Assembly (NCBI RefSeq): GCF_001429505.1
Contig: NZ_LMJW01000022.1
Location: forward strand, 1,033,497-1,097,496
Source: Allobosea sp. Root483D1
GTDB lineage: Bacteria > Pseudomonadota > Alphaproteobacteria > Rhizobiales > Beijerinckiaceae
Length of the DNA stretch: 64,000 bases
Direction: 5' to 3'
The position numbers and the translations under genes were made by a program. Of this stretch, positions 35,271 to 43,598 are shown piece by piece; the stretch's first letter is position 1, and every line of letters starts with the position of its first letter. The notes below the pieces were generated by a model, which was given only the letters and a program-made list of their open reading frames with translations, did no database searches and was not told where the DNA came from.

Positions 35271-37714
35271 TAGAGCCCGCCCGTGCCGGAGCCGACCGAG
35301 CGGCCGCCTGCAGGCGCCACGCTCATCGCGCCACCGCTGCCGTCGGATGCGCCGATCACCGAATAGCTGTCCGGCGGCGCCGTGCCCGGCTTGAACGCCT
35401 CAAGGATGCCGCCCTCGCCGCCGGCGCGCATGCCGGTGCGGGGATCGACGCGGATCAGCTTGATGCCGGGCGGCACGCGGAACGGCGTCGCCGGCTTCTC
35501 CTTCAGCGCGGCGGTCATGAAGTCGCGGAAGATCGGTGCCGCGTACTGGCCGGCGGTCGCCGAGTTGCCGAGCGATTTCGGCTTGTCGAAGCCCATATAG
35601 ACGCCGACGGCGAGGTCAGGCGAGAAGCCGACGAACCAGACATCCTTGGCGTCGTTGGTGGTGCCGGTCTTGCCCGCGAGTGGCTTGCCGACCGACTTGA
35701 CCACCTGCGCCGTGCCGGCGTTGACGACACCCTCCAGCATCGAGACCATCTGATAGGCGGTCAGCGGATCGAGCACCTGCTCGCGATTGTCGATCAGGCG
35801 CGGCTCACGCTGGTTGGCCCACTTGTCCGCCTCGCAGCCCTCGCAGGTGCGCTGGTCGTGCTTGAAGATCGTCGCGCCCCAGCGATCCTGGATGCGGTCG
35901 ATCAGCGTCGGCCGGATGCGCTTGCCGCCATTGGCGAGCATCGAGTAGGCCGCAGTCATGCGCATGACCGTGGTCTCGCCGGCGCCGAGCGACATCGAGA
36001 GCACCGGCAGCATGTCGTCATAGATGCCGAAGCGGCGGGCATATTCCGCGATCAGCGGCATGCCGACATCCTTGGCGAGACGCACCGTCATCAGGTTCTT
36101 CGAGAACTGGATGCCGTAACGCAGCGTCCGCGGTCCGGTGAACTTGCCGTCGTAATTGCTCGGCGTCCACATGCCCAGGCCGCCGCCCTGATCGACCTCG
36201 ATCGGCGCGTCGAGCACGATGCTGGACGGGGTGTAGCCATTGTCCAGCGCCGTCGCATAGACGAAGGGCTTGAAGGACGACCCCGGCTGGCGCAACGCCT
36301 GCGTCGACCGGTTGAACTCGGACTGGTCGTGCGAGAAGCCGCCGACCATGGCGAGCACGCGGCCCGAGAACGGATCCATCACGGTGATCGCGCCGTTGAC
36401 TTCCGGCATCTGGCGCAGGCGGACCTGGCCCGGCTTGCCGTCGATCGGCTCGACATAGACGACATCGCCGGGCGAGACCGCCTGCGAGACGCGGGTGCGC
36501 CGCGTCCAGCGGATGCCCTCGGCTCCGAGCGTCGCCGTCTCGCGCTCTGGCCTGAGCAGGCCGGAGGCCTCGCGGATCGGCTGCAGGCCGACGCGGGCGC
36601 TGTCGCCGGCAACGTCGAGCACGACGGCGAGGCGCCAGGGCTTGACGTCACCGAGAACCGGCAGCTCGCCCATGGCAAGGCCCCATTCGCGGCTCGCTGC
36701 ATCGATCTTCTGGATCGCGCCGCGCCAGCCACGCGCCTCGTCGAAGCGCACGAGACCGTCGACCAGCGCCTTGCGCGCCATCAGCTGCATCTTGGGATCG
36801 ACCGTGGCGCGGACCGAGAGACCACCCTCGAGCAGCTTCTTCTCGCCATAGCGGTCCTGCAGCTCGCGCCGGATCTCCTCGGCGAAATAGCCGGCGGCGA
36901 TCTGGTTCGGCGAGACCGTGCGCGGATTGACGCCGAGCGGCTGCTTCTTGGCAGTCTCGGCATCGGGGCGCTTGATGAAGCCGTTCTCGGCCATCCGGTC
37001 GAGCACGTAGTTGCGGCGTTCGATCGCGCGTTCGCGGTTGCGGAACGGGTGCAGGTCGGTCGGCGCCTTCGGCAGCGCGGCGAGATAGGCCGCCTCCTGC
37101 GCGTTGAGCTCGTGCACCGACTTGCCGAAATAGTTCAGCGCCGCCGCGGCGACGCCGTAGCTGCCCTGCCCCGGCGCCGGCGCGCCGAGATAGATCTCGT
37201 TGAGATAGAGCTCGAGGATCTTGTCCTTCGAATAGGTCGCCTCGATGCGCAGCGCGATCAGCGCCTCGCGGATCTTGCGCTCGATGCTCTGCTCGGAGCC
37301 GACCAGGAAGTTCTTGGCCACCTGCTGGGTGATGGTCGAGGCGCCCTGCGGCCGGCGGCCGGAGCCGCGATTGCGGAAGTTCGAGATCGCGGCGCGGGCA
37401 AGGCCTTCGGGATCGACGCCGAAATGCTTGTAGAAATTCTTGTCCTCGGCCGAGAGGAAGGCGTCGATGATCAGCTTCGGCACCGCCTGGATCGGCAGAT
37501 AGAGCCGGCGTTCCCTGGCGAACTCGGCGATCAGGCTGCCGTCTCCGGCATGGACGCGGCTCATCACCGGCGGCTCGTAATTCCGCAGCTGTGCCGAATC
37601 AGGCAGGTCCTTGGAGTAGTGCCAGATCACGCCGGCCGCACCCGCGACGCCGATGACGAACAGGATCGTGCCGGCAGCGAACGCCCATCCGAAAAGGCGC
37701 AGTATGAACCGCAT
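35267..37714 (-). CDS. mrcA: Penicillin-binding protein 1A (glycosyltransferase/transpeptidase)
   Basis: An 815-residue bifunctional class A PBP that polymerises and cross-links peptidoglycan. One N-terminal helix (FAAGTILFVIGVAGAAGVIW), then GT51 motifs: SAEDKNFYKHFGVD, GASTITQQVAKNF, RKIREALIALRIE and KDKILELYLNEIYLG. An intermediate domain precedes the transpeptidase: active Ser in GSSFKPF (SxxK), SKN (SxN) in FSKNLMTV and KTGTT. The length matches PBP1A of alphaproteobacteria. A 155-base gap without a visible gene separates its start from the amidase gene. Its stop overlaps the start of the small CTG gene. Confidence 0.95.
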   Translation of the reverse strand: MRFILRLFGWAFAAGTILFVIGVAGAAGVIWHYSKDLPDSAQLRNYEPPVMSRVHAGDGSLIAEFARERRLYLPIQAVPKLIIDAFLSAEDKNFYKHFGVDPEGLARAAISNFRNRGSGRRPQGASTITQQVAKNFLVGSEQSIERKIREALIALRIEATYSKDKILELYLNEIYLGAPAPGQGSYGVAAAALNYFGKSVHELNAQEAAYLAALPKAPTDLHPFRNRERAIERRNYVLDRMAENGFIKRPDAETAKKQPLGVNPRTVSPNQIAAGYFAEEIRRELQDRYGEKKLLEGGLSVRATVDPKMQLMARKALVDGLVRFDEARGWRGAIQKIDAASREWGLAMGELPVLGDVKPWRLAVVLDVAGDSARVGLQPIREASGLLRPERETATLGAEGIRWTRRTRVSQAVSPGDVVYVEPIDGKPGQVRLRQMPEVNGAITVMDPFSGRVLAMVGGFSHDQSEFNRSTQALRQPGSSFKPFVYATALDNGYTPSSIVLDAPIEVDQGGGLGMWTPSNYDGKFTGPRTLRYGIQFSKNLMTVRLAKDVGMPLIAEYARRFGIYDDMLPVLSMSLGAGETTVMRMTAAYSMLANGGKRIRPTLIDRIQDRWGATIFKHDQRTCEGCEADKWANQREPRLIDNREQVLDPLTAYQMVSMLEGVVNAGTAQVVKSVGKPLAGKTGTTNDAKDVWFVGFSPDLAVGVYMGFDKPKSLGNSATAGQYAAPIFRDFMTAALKEKPATPFRVPPGIKLIRVDPRTGMRAGGEGGILEAFKPGTAPPDSYSVIGASDGSGGAMSVAPAGGRSVGSGTGGLY

Positions 37715-37869
37715 CGAGAACTTTGACCTCGGCTAGCGGCAGTATCGGCGCCCTCCCCCTTTGGCGTCTCAACCTGCCCGGCTGATCTTCAACTCATCTC
37801 TATATCATGGCGGAGATGGCGGAACCGTGGCTTTGCGACCACAAATCGCCATGTTCGACCATTGCGCCG

Positions 37870-39222
37870 TCAAGGCTTGCTTTGCGCAGCCTTGCCCGGC
37901 GTCTGCAGGCGTTCGAAATACTGATCCACGGCCTGTTGGACCGCCGTCGCTGCCTGGTTGCGCCAGCCCTCGGAATTCAACAGCTCCGCATCCCGGGGGC
38001 TCGACATGTAACCGAGTTCGATCAGCACCGACGGCACGTCGGGGGCGGTCAATACGCGAAAACCCGCCGAACGCAACGGCACCTTGTGCATTTTGACCGA
38101 ACCGCCGAGCTTATCGACCAGATTTCGCGCGAAGATCGTCGAGAAGCTGCGGGTCTCGCGCTTGGCTAGATCCATCAGGATGCCGGCGACATCCTGCACG
38201 TCCTCGCTAGAATCGAGACCGGCGACGGCATCGGCCTGGTTTTCCTTGGCCGCCAGCCGCGCCGCCTCGGCGTCGCTGGCGCGTTCGGAGCCGGTATAGA
38301 TGGTCGCTCCACGCACGTCCTGCGCTTGCGCCAGCGAATCGGCGTGGATCGAGATGAAGAGATGTGCCTCGACGCCGCGTGCGATGCGGACGCGGTCGTT
38401 CAGCGAGATGAAGGTGTCGTCCGAGCGGGTCATGATCACCCGATAGTGCCCCTGCGCCTCGAGCTGCTCCTTCAGTCTCAGCCCGAAGGCCAGCACCACC
38501 GCCTTCTCGGCGATCGCCGCGACCTGCGTGCCGGGGTCGATGCCGCCATGGCCGGGATCGATCACCACGATCCGGCGCGAATCGCCTTCGGCCTTGCGCT
38601 CGACCGGAATGCTCGGCAGCTGCGTCTTCGCCGCCGCCTCGCGGGCGAGAGCGGCGAAGTCTTCGCGGCTCGTCCGCTTCAATTCGACGACGAGCTCGCC
38701 GAAGCCGCCGCGCACCGGCTTGACCGAAACACTCTCGACCACGGCCGGCTGGGCGAGATCGAGGATGATCCGGGCCCGGTCGGCCATGAACAGGCCGTAG
38801 CGGAAGCCGGAGACGAAGCCCGCCGACTTGCGGCCCTGCTTCGTTTCGACCTGGAAGTTGATCGACGGCAGCTCGACGATGACGCGGTCGGGCCCGGCCA
38901 TGACCGAGGCGACCGCCGTCACCGGCCGGGACAGCGCCATGGTCAGCCGGACGGTATCGCCCTGGACCTCGAGCCGCGCATCGGTAGCGACCGGAAGATC
39001 GTTGCTGGCACGACCGGGCGAATTCGCTGCCGCGAGCGAGAGAGACGACAGGAGCAGTGCCGCACATGCGAAAAGCCGCAACGCCGGCGGGGCGATGCGG
39101 CGCGGGACGCCCCTGGCAGACAGGCGAAGCCGGTGAAGCAGGAGAAAGCTCCTCGATTCGCTGGTTCGACGCTTAACAAGGTTTAACCATAGCGTCGCCA
39201 ATCGTTGACAACCCGTTACCAT
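37870..39222 (-). CDS. N-acetylmuramoyl-L-alanine amidase (AmiC type)
   Basis: About 450 residues. A long Arg-rich start and a hydrophobic signal (LRLFACAALLLSSLSLAAA) lead into an AMIN domain (ARLEVQGDTVRLTMALSRP), then an Amidase_3 zinc domain: VVIDPGHGGIDPG, the Glu ligand near AEKAVVLAFGLRL, FISIHADSL and the late VPSVLIELGYMSS. It cuts the stem peptide from MurNAc in the periplasm, usually during daughter-cell separation. The start is uncertain: ATG 39222 gives an unusual 45-residue lead, while TTG 39081 would give a compact signal peptide but lacks a good ribosome site. It shares the strand with PBP1A. Confidence 0.88.
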   Translation of the reverse strand: MVTGCQRLATLWLNLVKRRTSESRSFLLLHRLRLSARGVPRRIAPPALRLFACAALLLSSLSLAAANSPGRASNDLPVATDARLEVQGDTVRLTMALSRPVTAVASVMAGPDRVIVELPSINFQVETKQGRKSAGFVSGFRYGLFMADRARIILDLAQPAVVESVSVKPVRGGFGELVVELKRTSREDFAALAREAAAKTQLPSIPVERKAEGDSRRIVVIDPGHGGIDPGTQVAAIAEKAVVLAFGLRLKEQLEAQGHYRVIMTRSDDTFISLNDRVRIARGVEAHLFISIHADSLAQAQDVRGATIYTGSERASDAEAARLAAKENQADAVAGLDSSEDVQDVAGILMDLAKRETRSFSTIFARNLVDKLGGSVKMHKVPLRSAGFRVLTAPDVPSVLIELGYMSSPRDAELLNSEGWRNQAATAVQQAVDQYFERLQTPGKAAQSKP

Positions 39223-39274
39223 GCCCGGGCGACACCGGAAACCGCGCCCCGCCGATCACCCACCGTTAACGCGC

Positions 39275-39304
39275 TTGCAAAAATGCATCGCCTGTCTGTA
39301 ATGG
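39275..39304 (+). promoter_or_regulatory. Candidate rne promoter
   Basis: TTGCAA (39275-39280) and TAATGG (39299-39304) are spaced 18 bases, in a lower-GC patch of the gap between the amidase gene and rne. It is a fair sigma-70-type match only and no other good candidate was seen nearby. Confidence 0.4.
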
Positions 39305-39777
39305 AGACGGTTGCATCGCGAAGGCTACCGCAGCGCGCAAGCCGGGTCCCTGATCCGCTGACGCCCTGCGAACTGGCCGAACGACCGGATCATCCCGATC
39401 CGTGCCGGCGCGAAGGCAGCCAGCAACGGAATCGTCCGCGGACGGGCTTGCGCCAGGCAGCAATCGGCGCCGGTATCCTTGTCCGCGAGCGTGTCAACGC
39501 GGTGCGCCCCGTCTTCGCGGCGTGCCGCAGGTCAAAGGTAAGATGTCGAGGCAAACGACGCCGCTTTCCCTTTCGGTGTTTCGTCGAAACCTCTCAGGTG
39601 GCGACGGGCTGTCCGCCTGCCGCGCCGCCCGCTTCCGTCGTCCTTCCTTGATCGAATTTTTCTCCCTGCAACATGCCGGCTTCAGCCGGTCGACGCGCGG
39701 CGCCCCTGCCCGCGGCCGCGGATTCACATCCGCAGCCCGGCGGATTGCCAAGGCCGCCGCGCCAATGGAATTGTCCC
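39305..39777 (+). other. Long gene-free leader before rne
   Basis: About 470 bases between the candidate promoter and the rne ATG hold no convincing gene; open frames here have no start context or protein-like composition. A less GC-rich, pyrimidine-rich stretch (GAATTTTTCTCCC near 39655-39667) stands out. In enteric bacteria a long rne leader mediates autoregulation by RNase E cleavage; the same could hold here, but no conserved fold was recognised. Confidence 0.45.
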
Positions 39778-42549
39778 ATGGCCAACAAGATGCTTATCGA
39801 TGCCACCCACCCGGAAGAGACCCGGGTCGTGGTATCCCGCGGCTCGCGTATCGAAGAGTTTGATTTCGAATCAGCCAGCCGCAAGCCGCTCCGCGGCAAT
39901 ATCTATCTGGCGAAGGTGACGCGGGTGGAGCCTTCGCTCCAGGCCGCCTTCGTGGAGTATGGCGGCAACCGCCACGGCTTCCTCGCCTTCTCCGAGATTC
40001 ATCCCGACTACTACCAGATCCCGGTCGCCGACCGGCAGGCCCTCCTCGCCGAGGAAGCCCGCGCCGAGCGCGAGGAAGAGCGCGACGAGGAGAAGCGCGA
40101 ACGCCGCGGCCGTCGCGGTCGTCGCGATCGCGACGGCCGCGCCAAGCGCACCGCCGAGAGCGGTGAGACCGTCAGCGCCGACGTCGAGGCGTCCGCCGAC
40201 GAGTCCCCCAACGGCCATGTCGAGACCGACGGCAAGGAAGCCGCGATGGTCAACGAGGGCGCTCCGGCCTTCGGCGAATTCTTCGCCCCGGCCGTCGCTG
40301 AATCCGACAGCGAGGACGTCGTCGAGAACGCCGCGCCGCTGACCTTCGAGACCAGCGAGGCCGCAGCTTCGGAGAATGGCGACGCTTCGGAGAATGGCGA
40401 CGAGGCCCCCCGGGGCCGCCGCCGCTCGCAGGATGACGAGAACGGCGACGAGGAAAACGGCGGCGAGGACGCCCAGGAAGAGCCGGAGCAGCTCGGTGGT
40501 GGCGACGCCCTCGACGACATTGCCGAGCGGCCGCATCGCCATTCGCGCCGCCAGTACAAGATCCAGGAGGTGATCAAGCGCCGCCAGATCATCCTGGTCC
40601 AGGTCGTCAAGGAAGAGCGCGGCAACAAGGGCGCCGCCCTCACCACCTATCTCTCGCTCGCCGGCCGCTATTCCGTGCTGATGCCGAATACCGGCAAGGG
40701 CGGCGGCATCTCGCGCAAGATCACCAATGCCGAGGACCGCAAGCGCCTCAAGGAGATCGCCCAGGAGCTGGAGGTGCCGGAGGGGATGGGCATCATCCTG
40801 CGCACCGCAGGTGCTTCCCGCACCAAGCCCGAGATCAGGCGCGACTATGAATACCTGATGCGGATGTGGGAGAGCGTGCGCGAGCTGACGCTCGGCTCGG
40901 TCGCCCCCGCGCTCGTCTATGAGGAGGGCAACCTCGTCAAGCGCTCGATCCGCGACCTCTACAACAAGGACATCGACGAGGTTCACGTCGCCGGCGAGAG
41001 CGCCTATCGCGAGGCGAAGGACTTCATGCGCATGCTCATGCCGAGCCAGGCCAAGAGCGTGAAGCCCTATCGCGAGCAGACGCCGCTCTTCGCCGCCTTC
41101 GGCGTCGAGAGCCAGCTCGACGCGATGTTCTCGAACACGGTAACGTTGAAGTCGGGCGGCTACATCGTCATCAACCAGACAGAGGCGCTGGTCGCGATCG
41201 ACATCAACTCCGGGCGCTCGACCCGCGAGCACAACATCGAGGATACCGCCCTCAAGACCAATATCGAAGCGGCGGAGGAAATCTCCCGCCAGCTGCGCCT
41301 GCGCGACCTTGCCGGCCTCATCGTGATCGACTTCATCGACATGGAGGAGAACCGCAACAATCGCGCTGTCGAGAAGAAGCTCAAGGACTGCCTGAAGAAC
41401 GACCGCGCCCGCATCCAGGTCGGCCGCATCTCGGCTTTCGGCCTGCTGGAGATGTCGCGCCAGCGCATCCGCACCGGCGTGCTCGAGAGTTCCTCGGTGC
41501 CGTGCCCGCACTGCGCCGGCGCCGGCCTCGTCCGCTCGACATCCTCGATCGCGCTGCAGATCCTGCGCGCGCTCGAGGAGGCGCTGATCAAGAGCGCCTC
41601 GCATAATCTCGAGGTCCGCACCCGGCCGGAGGTCGCGCTTTACGTGCTCAACCAGAAGCGCGCCCATCTGCGCGACCTGGAGGAGCGCTTCAACATCGCG
41701 ATCATCATCTCGGCCGACGCGGCCCTGCTCGGCACCCGCTATTTCGAGGTCGAGCGCGGCGAGTTCGTCGGCAACGAGAACCGCGTCGTTCCGGTCTCCA
41801 GCATGCGCGCCGAGGCGATCATCGACGAGCCCGAGGACGAGGACGAGGACATCGTCGAGATCGAAGTCGAGGCGGAGAGCGAGGAGGCCGATGGCGAGAC
41901 CGAGGCTGCTCCGCGCGCCGCCGCTGAGGGCGAAAGCCAGGAGAGCCGCGATGGCCGTCGCCGTCGCCGCCGTCGGCGCCGTCGGCGCGGTGGTGAGCGT
42001 GACGGGCAGGACCAACACGCCGAAGGCGCTGCCGACGGGGCAGAAGACCAGGATGAAGCTGAGGATGGCGACGACGAGTCCGGCGATGCGACGCCGGTCG
42101 CAGCCGCTGCTCCCGTCGAGGAAGCCGTCTCTCCCGTAAGCGAGACCGCCGCCGAGCCGGAGGCGGATGCCAAGCCGAAGCGCGCCCGCCGCAGCCGCAG
42201 CAAGAAGGCCGAGGCGGAAGTCGAGGCTGCGCCTGCCGAGGTCGCCAAGGCTGCCGACACGACCGCCGAGGTCGTCGCCGAGCCGGCCGAGAAGCCCAAG
42301 CGCAGCCGCTCGCGCAAGAAGGTCGTGCCGATCACCGAGGACGGCATCGCCGCCGCTCCGGCCGAGGTCGCGCCCGCTCCCGAGCCGGCCGTGCCTGAAA
42401 CCAAGGCAGCCCCGCTCCCGGAGCCGGCCGCTGAAGAGGCGCCTGCTCCACGCGTGGTCGAGGAGCCCGTCGCGGTCGTGCTGACGCCGCCGGATCCGGA
42501 TCGACCCAAGCGCGGCGGCTGGTGGAACAAGCTGGCCGGACGCAAGTAG
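39778..42549 (+). CDS. rne: Ribonuclease E
   Basis: A 923-residue endoribonuclease, core of the RNA degradosome. It opens MANKMLIDATHPEETRVVV, then an S1 RNA-binding region (GNIYLAKVTRVEPSLQAAFVEYG) interrupted by an acidic/basic insertion of about 165 residues before the S1 half resumes at QIILVQVVKEERGNKG. Catalytic aspartates lie in VAIDINSGR and IVIDFIDME, and the zinc link in VPCPHCAGAG. The C-terminus is low-complexity with an Arg-rich block and Glu/Ala/Pro runs, as in scaffold regions. ATG 39778 matches family starts; the frame extends upstream to 39673 with non-coding-like residues. A strong terminator follows. Confidence 0.94.
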   Translation: MANKMLIDATHPEETRVVVSRGSRIEEFDFESASRKPLRGNIYLAKVTRVEPSLQAAFVEYGGNRHGFLAFSEIHPDYYQIPVADRQALLAEEARAEREEERDEEKRERRGRRGRRDRDGRAKRTAESGETVSADVEASADESPNGHVETDGKEAAMVNEGAPAFGEFFAPAVAESDSEDVVENAAPLTFETSEAAASENGDASENGDEAPRGRRRSQDDENGDEENGGEDAQEEPEQLGGGDALDDIAERPHRHSRRQYKIQEVIKRRQIILVQVVKEERGNKGAALTTYLSLAGRYSVLMPNTGKGGGISRKITNAEDRKRLKEIAQELEVPEGMGIILRTAGASRTKPEIRRDYEYLMRMWESVRELTLGSVAPALVYEEGNLVKRSIRDLYNKDIDEVHVAGESAYREAKDFMRMLMPSQAKSVKPYREQTPLFAAFGVESQLDAMFSNTVTLKSGGYIVINQTEALVAIDINSGRSTREHNIEDTALKTNIEAAEEISRQLRLRDLAGLIVIDFIDMEENRNNRAVEKKLKDCLKNDRARIQVGRISAFGLLEMSRQRIRTGVLESSSVPCPHCAGAGLVRSTSSIALQILRALEEALIKSASHNLEVRTRPEVALYVLNQKRAHLRDLEERFNIAIIISADAALLGTRYFEVERGEFVGNENRVVPVSSMRAEAIIDEPEDEDEDIVEIEVEAESEEADGETEAAPRAAAEGESQESRDGRRRRRRRRRRRGGERDGQDQHAEGAADGAEDQDEAEDGDDESGDATPVAAAAPVEEAVSPVSETAAEPEADAKPKRARRSRSKKAEAEVEAAPAEVAKAADTTAEVVAEPAEKPKRSRSRKKVVPITEDGIAAAPAEVAPAPEPAVPETKAAPLPEPAAEEAPAPRVVEEPVAVVLTPPDPDRPKRGGWWNKLAGRK

Positions 42550-42556
42550 AAATCAG

Positions 42557-42587
42557 GGCCGTCGCGAGCGATCGCGGCGGCCTTTTT
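42557..42587 (+). terminator. Intrinsic terminator of rne
   Basis: GGCCGTCGCGA (42557-42567) pairs with TCGCGGCGGCC (42572-42582) around GCGA, a GNRA-type loop, with one G-T pair. TTTTT follows directly. It is eight bases past the rne stop. Confidence 0.9.
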
Positions 42588-42604
42588 CATGATGGAGAGG
42601 AAGA

Positions 42605-42970
42605 ATGCGGCCGCCGCGAAGCCGTGAGCGACTGCTGATAAGGGCGATCGCCTGCGCCGGTCTGATCGGGCTGGCCTGGCTCGCCCAGCAGGCGATCGGC
42701 TGGATCGGTGTCGGCCTCATCGGCCTGTTCACCCTCTTCGTCGCGGTGCGCTACGAGTTGGAGGGCAACCTGCCGGTCGGCCCGCAGATGACACCGGACC
42801 TCTACGCCAGCCAGTTCGGCAAGCACGGCCCCGAGCATGCGGCAGAACGTGCCGGCCGGCGCCATGAATGGGCAGGCCAGCTCTCGGCCGCCCGCCTCGC
42901 CGCCGGCCTGGGCGCCTTGCTGGCGCTGGTCGGCTTCGGTTTCTTCTTCATGCTGGAATTCGGGCAGTAG
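42605..42970 (+). CDS. Small two-helix membrane protein of unknown function
   Basis: A 121-residue protein with hydrophobic segments around 15-50 (IACAGLIGLAWLAQQAIGWIGVGLIGLFTLFVAV, likely one or two helices) and 96-118 (LAAGLGALLALVGFGFFFML), separated by a charged loop (MTPDLYASQFGKHGPEHAAERAGRRHEWAG). A purine-rich ribosome site (GGAGAGGAAG) precedes ATG 42605. It should be an inner-membrane protein. I do not recognise a family. It follows the rne terminator and precedes the toxin-antitoxin pair; neither suggests a role. Confidence 0.7.
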   Translation: MRPPRSRERLLIRAIACAGLIGLAWLAQQAIGWIGVGLIGLFTLFVAVRYELEGNLPVGPQMTPDLYASQFGKHGPEHAAERAGRRHEWAGQLSAARLAAGLGALLALVGFGFFFMLEFGQ

Positions 42971-43010
42971 CGGTCGACGCTCCTCTATCGGCTTTGGTTG
43001 GTATTGATTT

Positions 43011-43030
43011 TGGTACCGATTTTCGTACCA
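43011..43030. promoter_or_regulatory. Candidate operator of the toxin-antitoxin pair
   Basis: TGGTAC (43011-43016) and GTACCA (43025-43030) form an inverted repeat with an eight-base centre, and a related GGTATTGATTTT half lies just upstream. A -10-like TACTAT follows at 43031-43036. This A/T-rich patch directly before the antitoxin gene is where RelB-type antitoxins bind to repress their own operon. Confidence 0.6.
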
Positions 43031-43062
43031 TACTATCCACTGAAACATCCGGAGAGGCCACG

Positions 43063-43320
43063 GTGAAGTCTGCGCTCCAGCGTGTCGAGGCCGGCCTGGC
43101 GGTCAGTGTATCGGACCTCAAGAAAAGCCCGTCGGCGGTCATGGACAAGGCCGACGGTTCGACGGTTGCGATCCTGAATCACAACCGGATCATGGCCTAT
43201 ATGGTGCCGGCGAAGACTTTCGAGGCCATGTTGGAGCGCCTCGACGATCTCGCTCTCGTGGAGATCTCCAAGTCACGGGCGGATGAACGCGGCGTCGCGC
43301 TGACGCTTGATGAGCTATAG
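43063..43320 (+). CDS. Antitoxin of a RelB/Phd-type toxin-antitoxin pair
   Basis: An 85-residue protein from GTG 43063, with GGAGAGG five bases upstream. The pattern VSVSDLKKSPSAVMDKADGSTVAILNHNRIMAYMVP is the N-terminal dimer and DNA-binding fold of Phd/YefM/RelB-like antitoxins; the C-terminal LALVEISKSRADERGVALTLDEL should wrap the toxin. It overlaps the toxin gene by 11 bases. It likely represses its own promoter at the inverted repeat upstream. The open frame extends back to 42868, but inside another gene. Confidence 0.85.
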   Translation: MKSALQRVEAGLAVSVSDLKKSPSAVMDKADGSTVAILNHNRIMAYMVPAKTFEAMLERLDDLALVEISKSRADERGVALTLDEL

Positions 43321-43591
43321 GCTCGAGTTCCTGCCATCGGCGCTGAAGGAATGGCGCAAGCTCGGCACCACGATCCGCGAGCAGTTCGTCAAGAAGCTGA
43401 AGGAGCGGCTCGAACAGCCACATGTGCCAGGTGACGCGCTGCACGGCATGGCGCGCCATTACAAGATCAGGCTGCGGCAGGCCGGCTATCGCTTGGTCTA
43501 CCGCGTCGATGACGACGTGCTGATTGTCACCCTCGTTGCTGTCGGCAAACGCGAGCGGTCGGAAGTGTACCGCACAGCGAAGAAGCGTTGA
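43310..43591 (+). CDS. RelE/ParE-family toxin
   Basis: A 93-residue basic protein. SYRLEFLPSALKEWRKLG, LKERLEQPHVPGDALHGM, HYKIRLRQAGYRLVYRVDDD and LIVTLVAVGKRERSEVY are the RelE pattern, with Arg, Lys and Tyr residues at the places used by mRNA-cutting family members. If like RelE, it cleaves mRNA on the ribosome. ATG 43310 is preferred to the TTG at 43307. The 11-base overlap with the antitoxin gene keeps synthesis coupled. Confidence 0.86.
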   Translation: MSYRLEFLPSALKEWRKLGTTIREQFVKKLKERLEQPHVPGDALHGMARHYKIRLRQAGYRLVYRVDDDVLIVTLVAVGKRERSEVYRTAKKR

Positions 43592-43598
43592 CGTCCCC

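Noticed and set aside
34979..37726. A 915-codon plus-strand frame opposite PBP1A
   Set aside because: It mirrors a certain gene, has Arg/Asp/Leu-biased composition typical of high-GC antisense frames, and shows no domain.
39173..39186. A CtrA-like TTAA-N6-TTAA site near the amidase start
   Set aside because: The CtrA consensus needs a seven-base spacer; here it is six, and the site would lie inside the longest amidase frame.
39871..42018. A 715-codon minus-strand frame opposite rne
   Set aside because: rne is unmistakable; the antisense frame is Leu/Val/Asp-biased, as expected from its codons.
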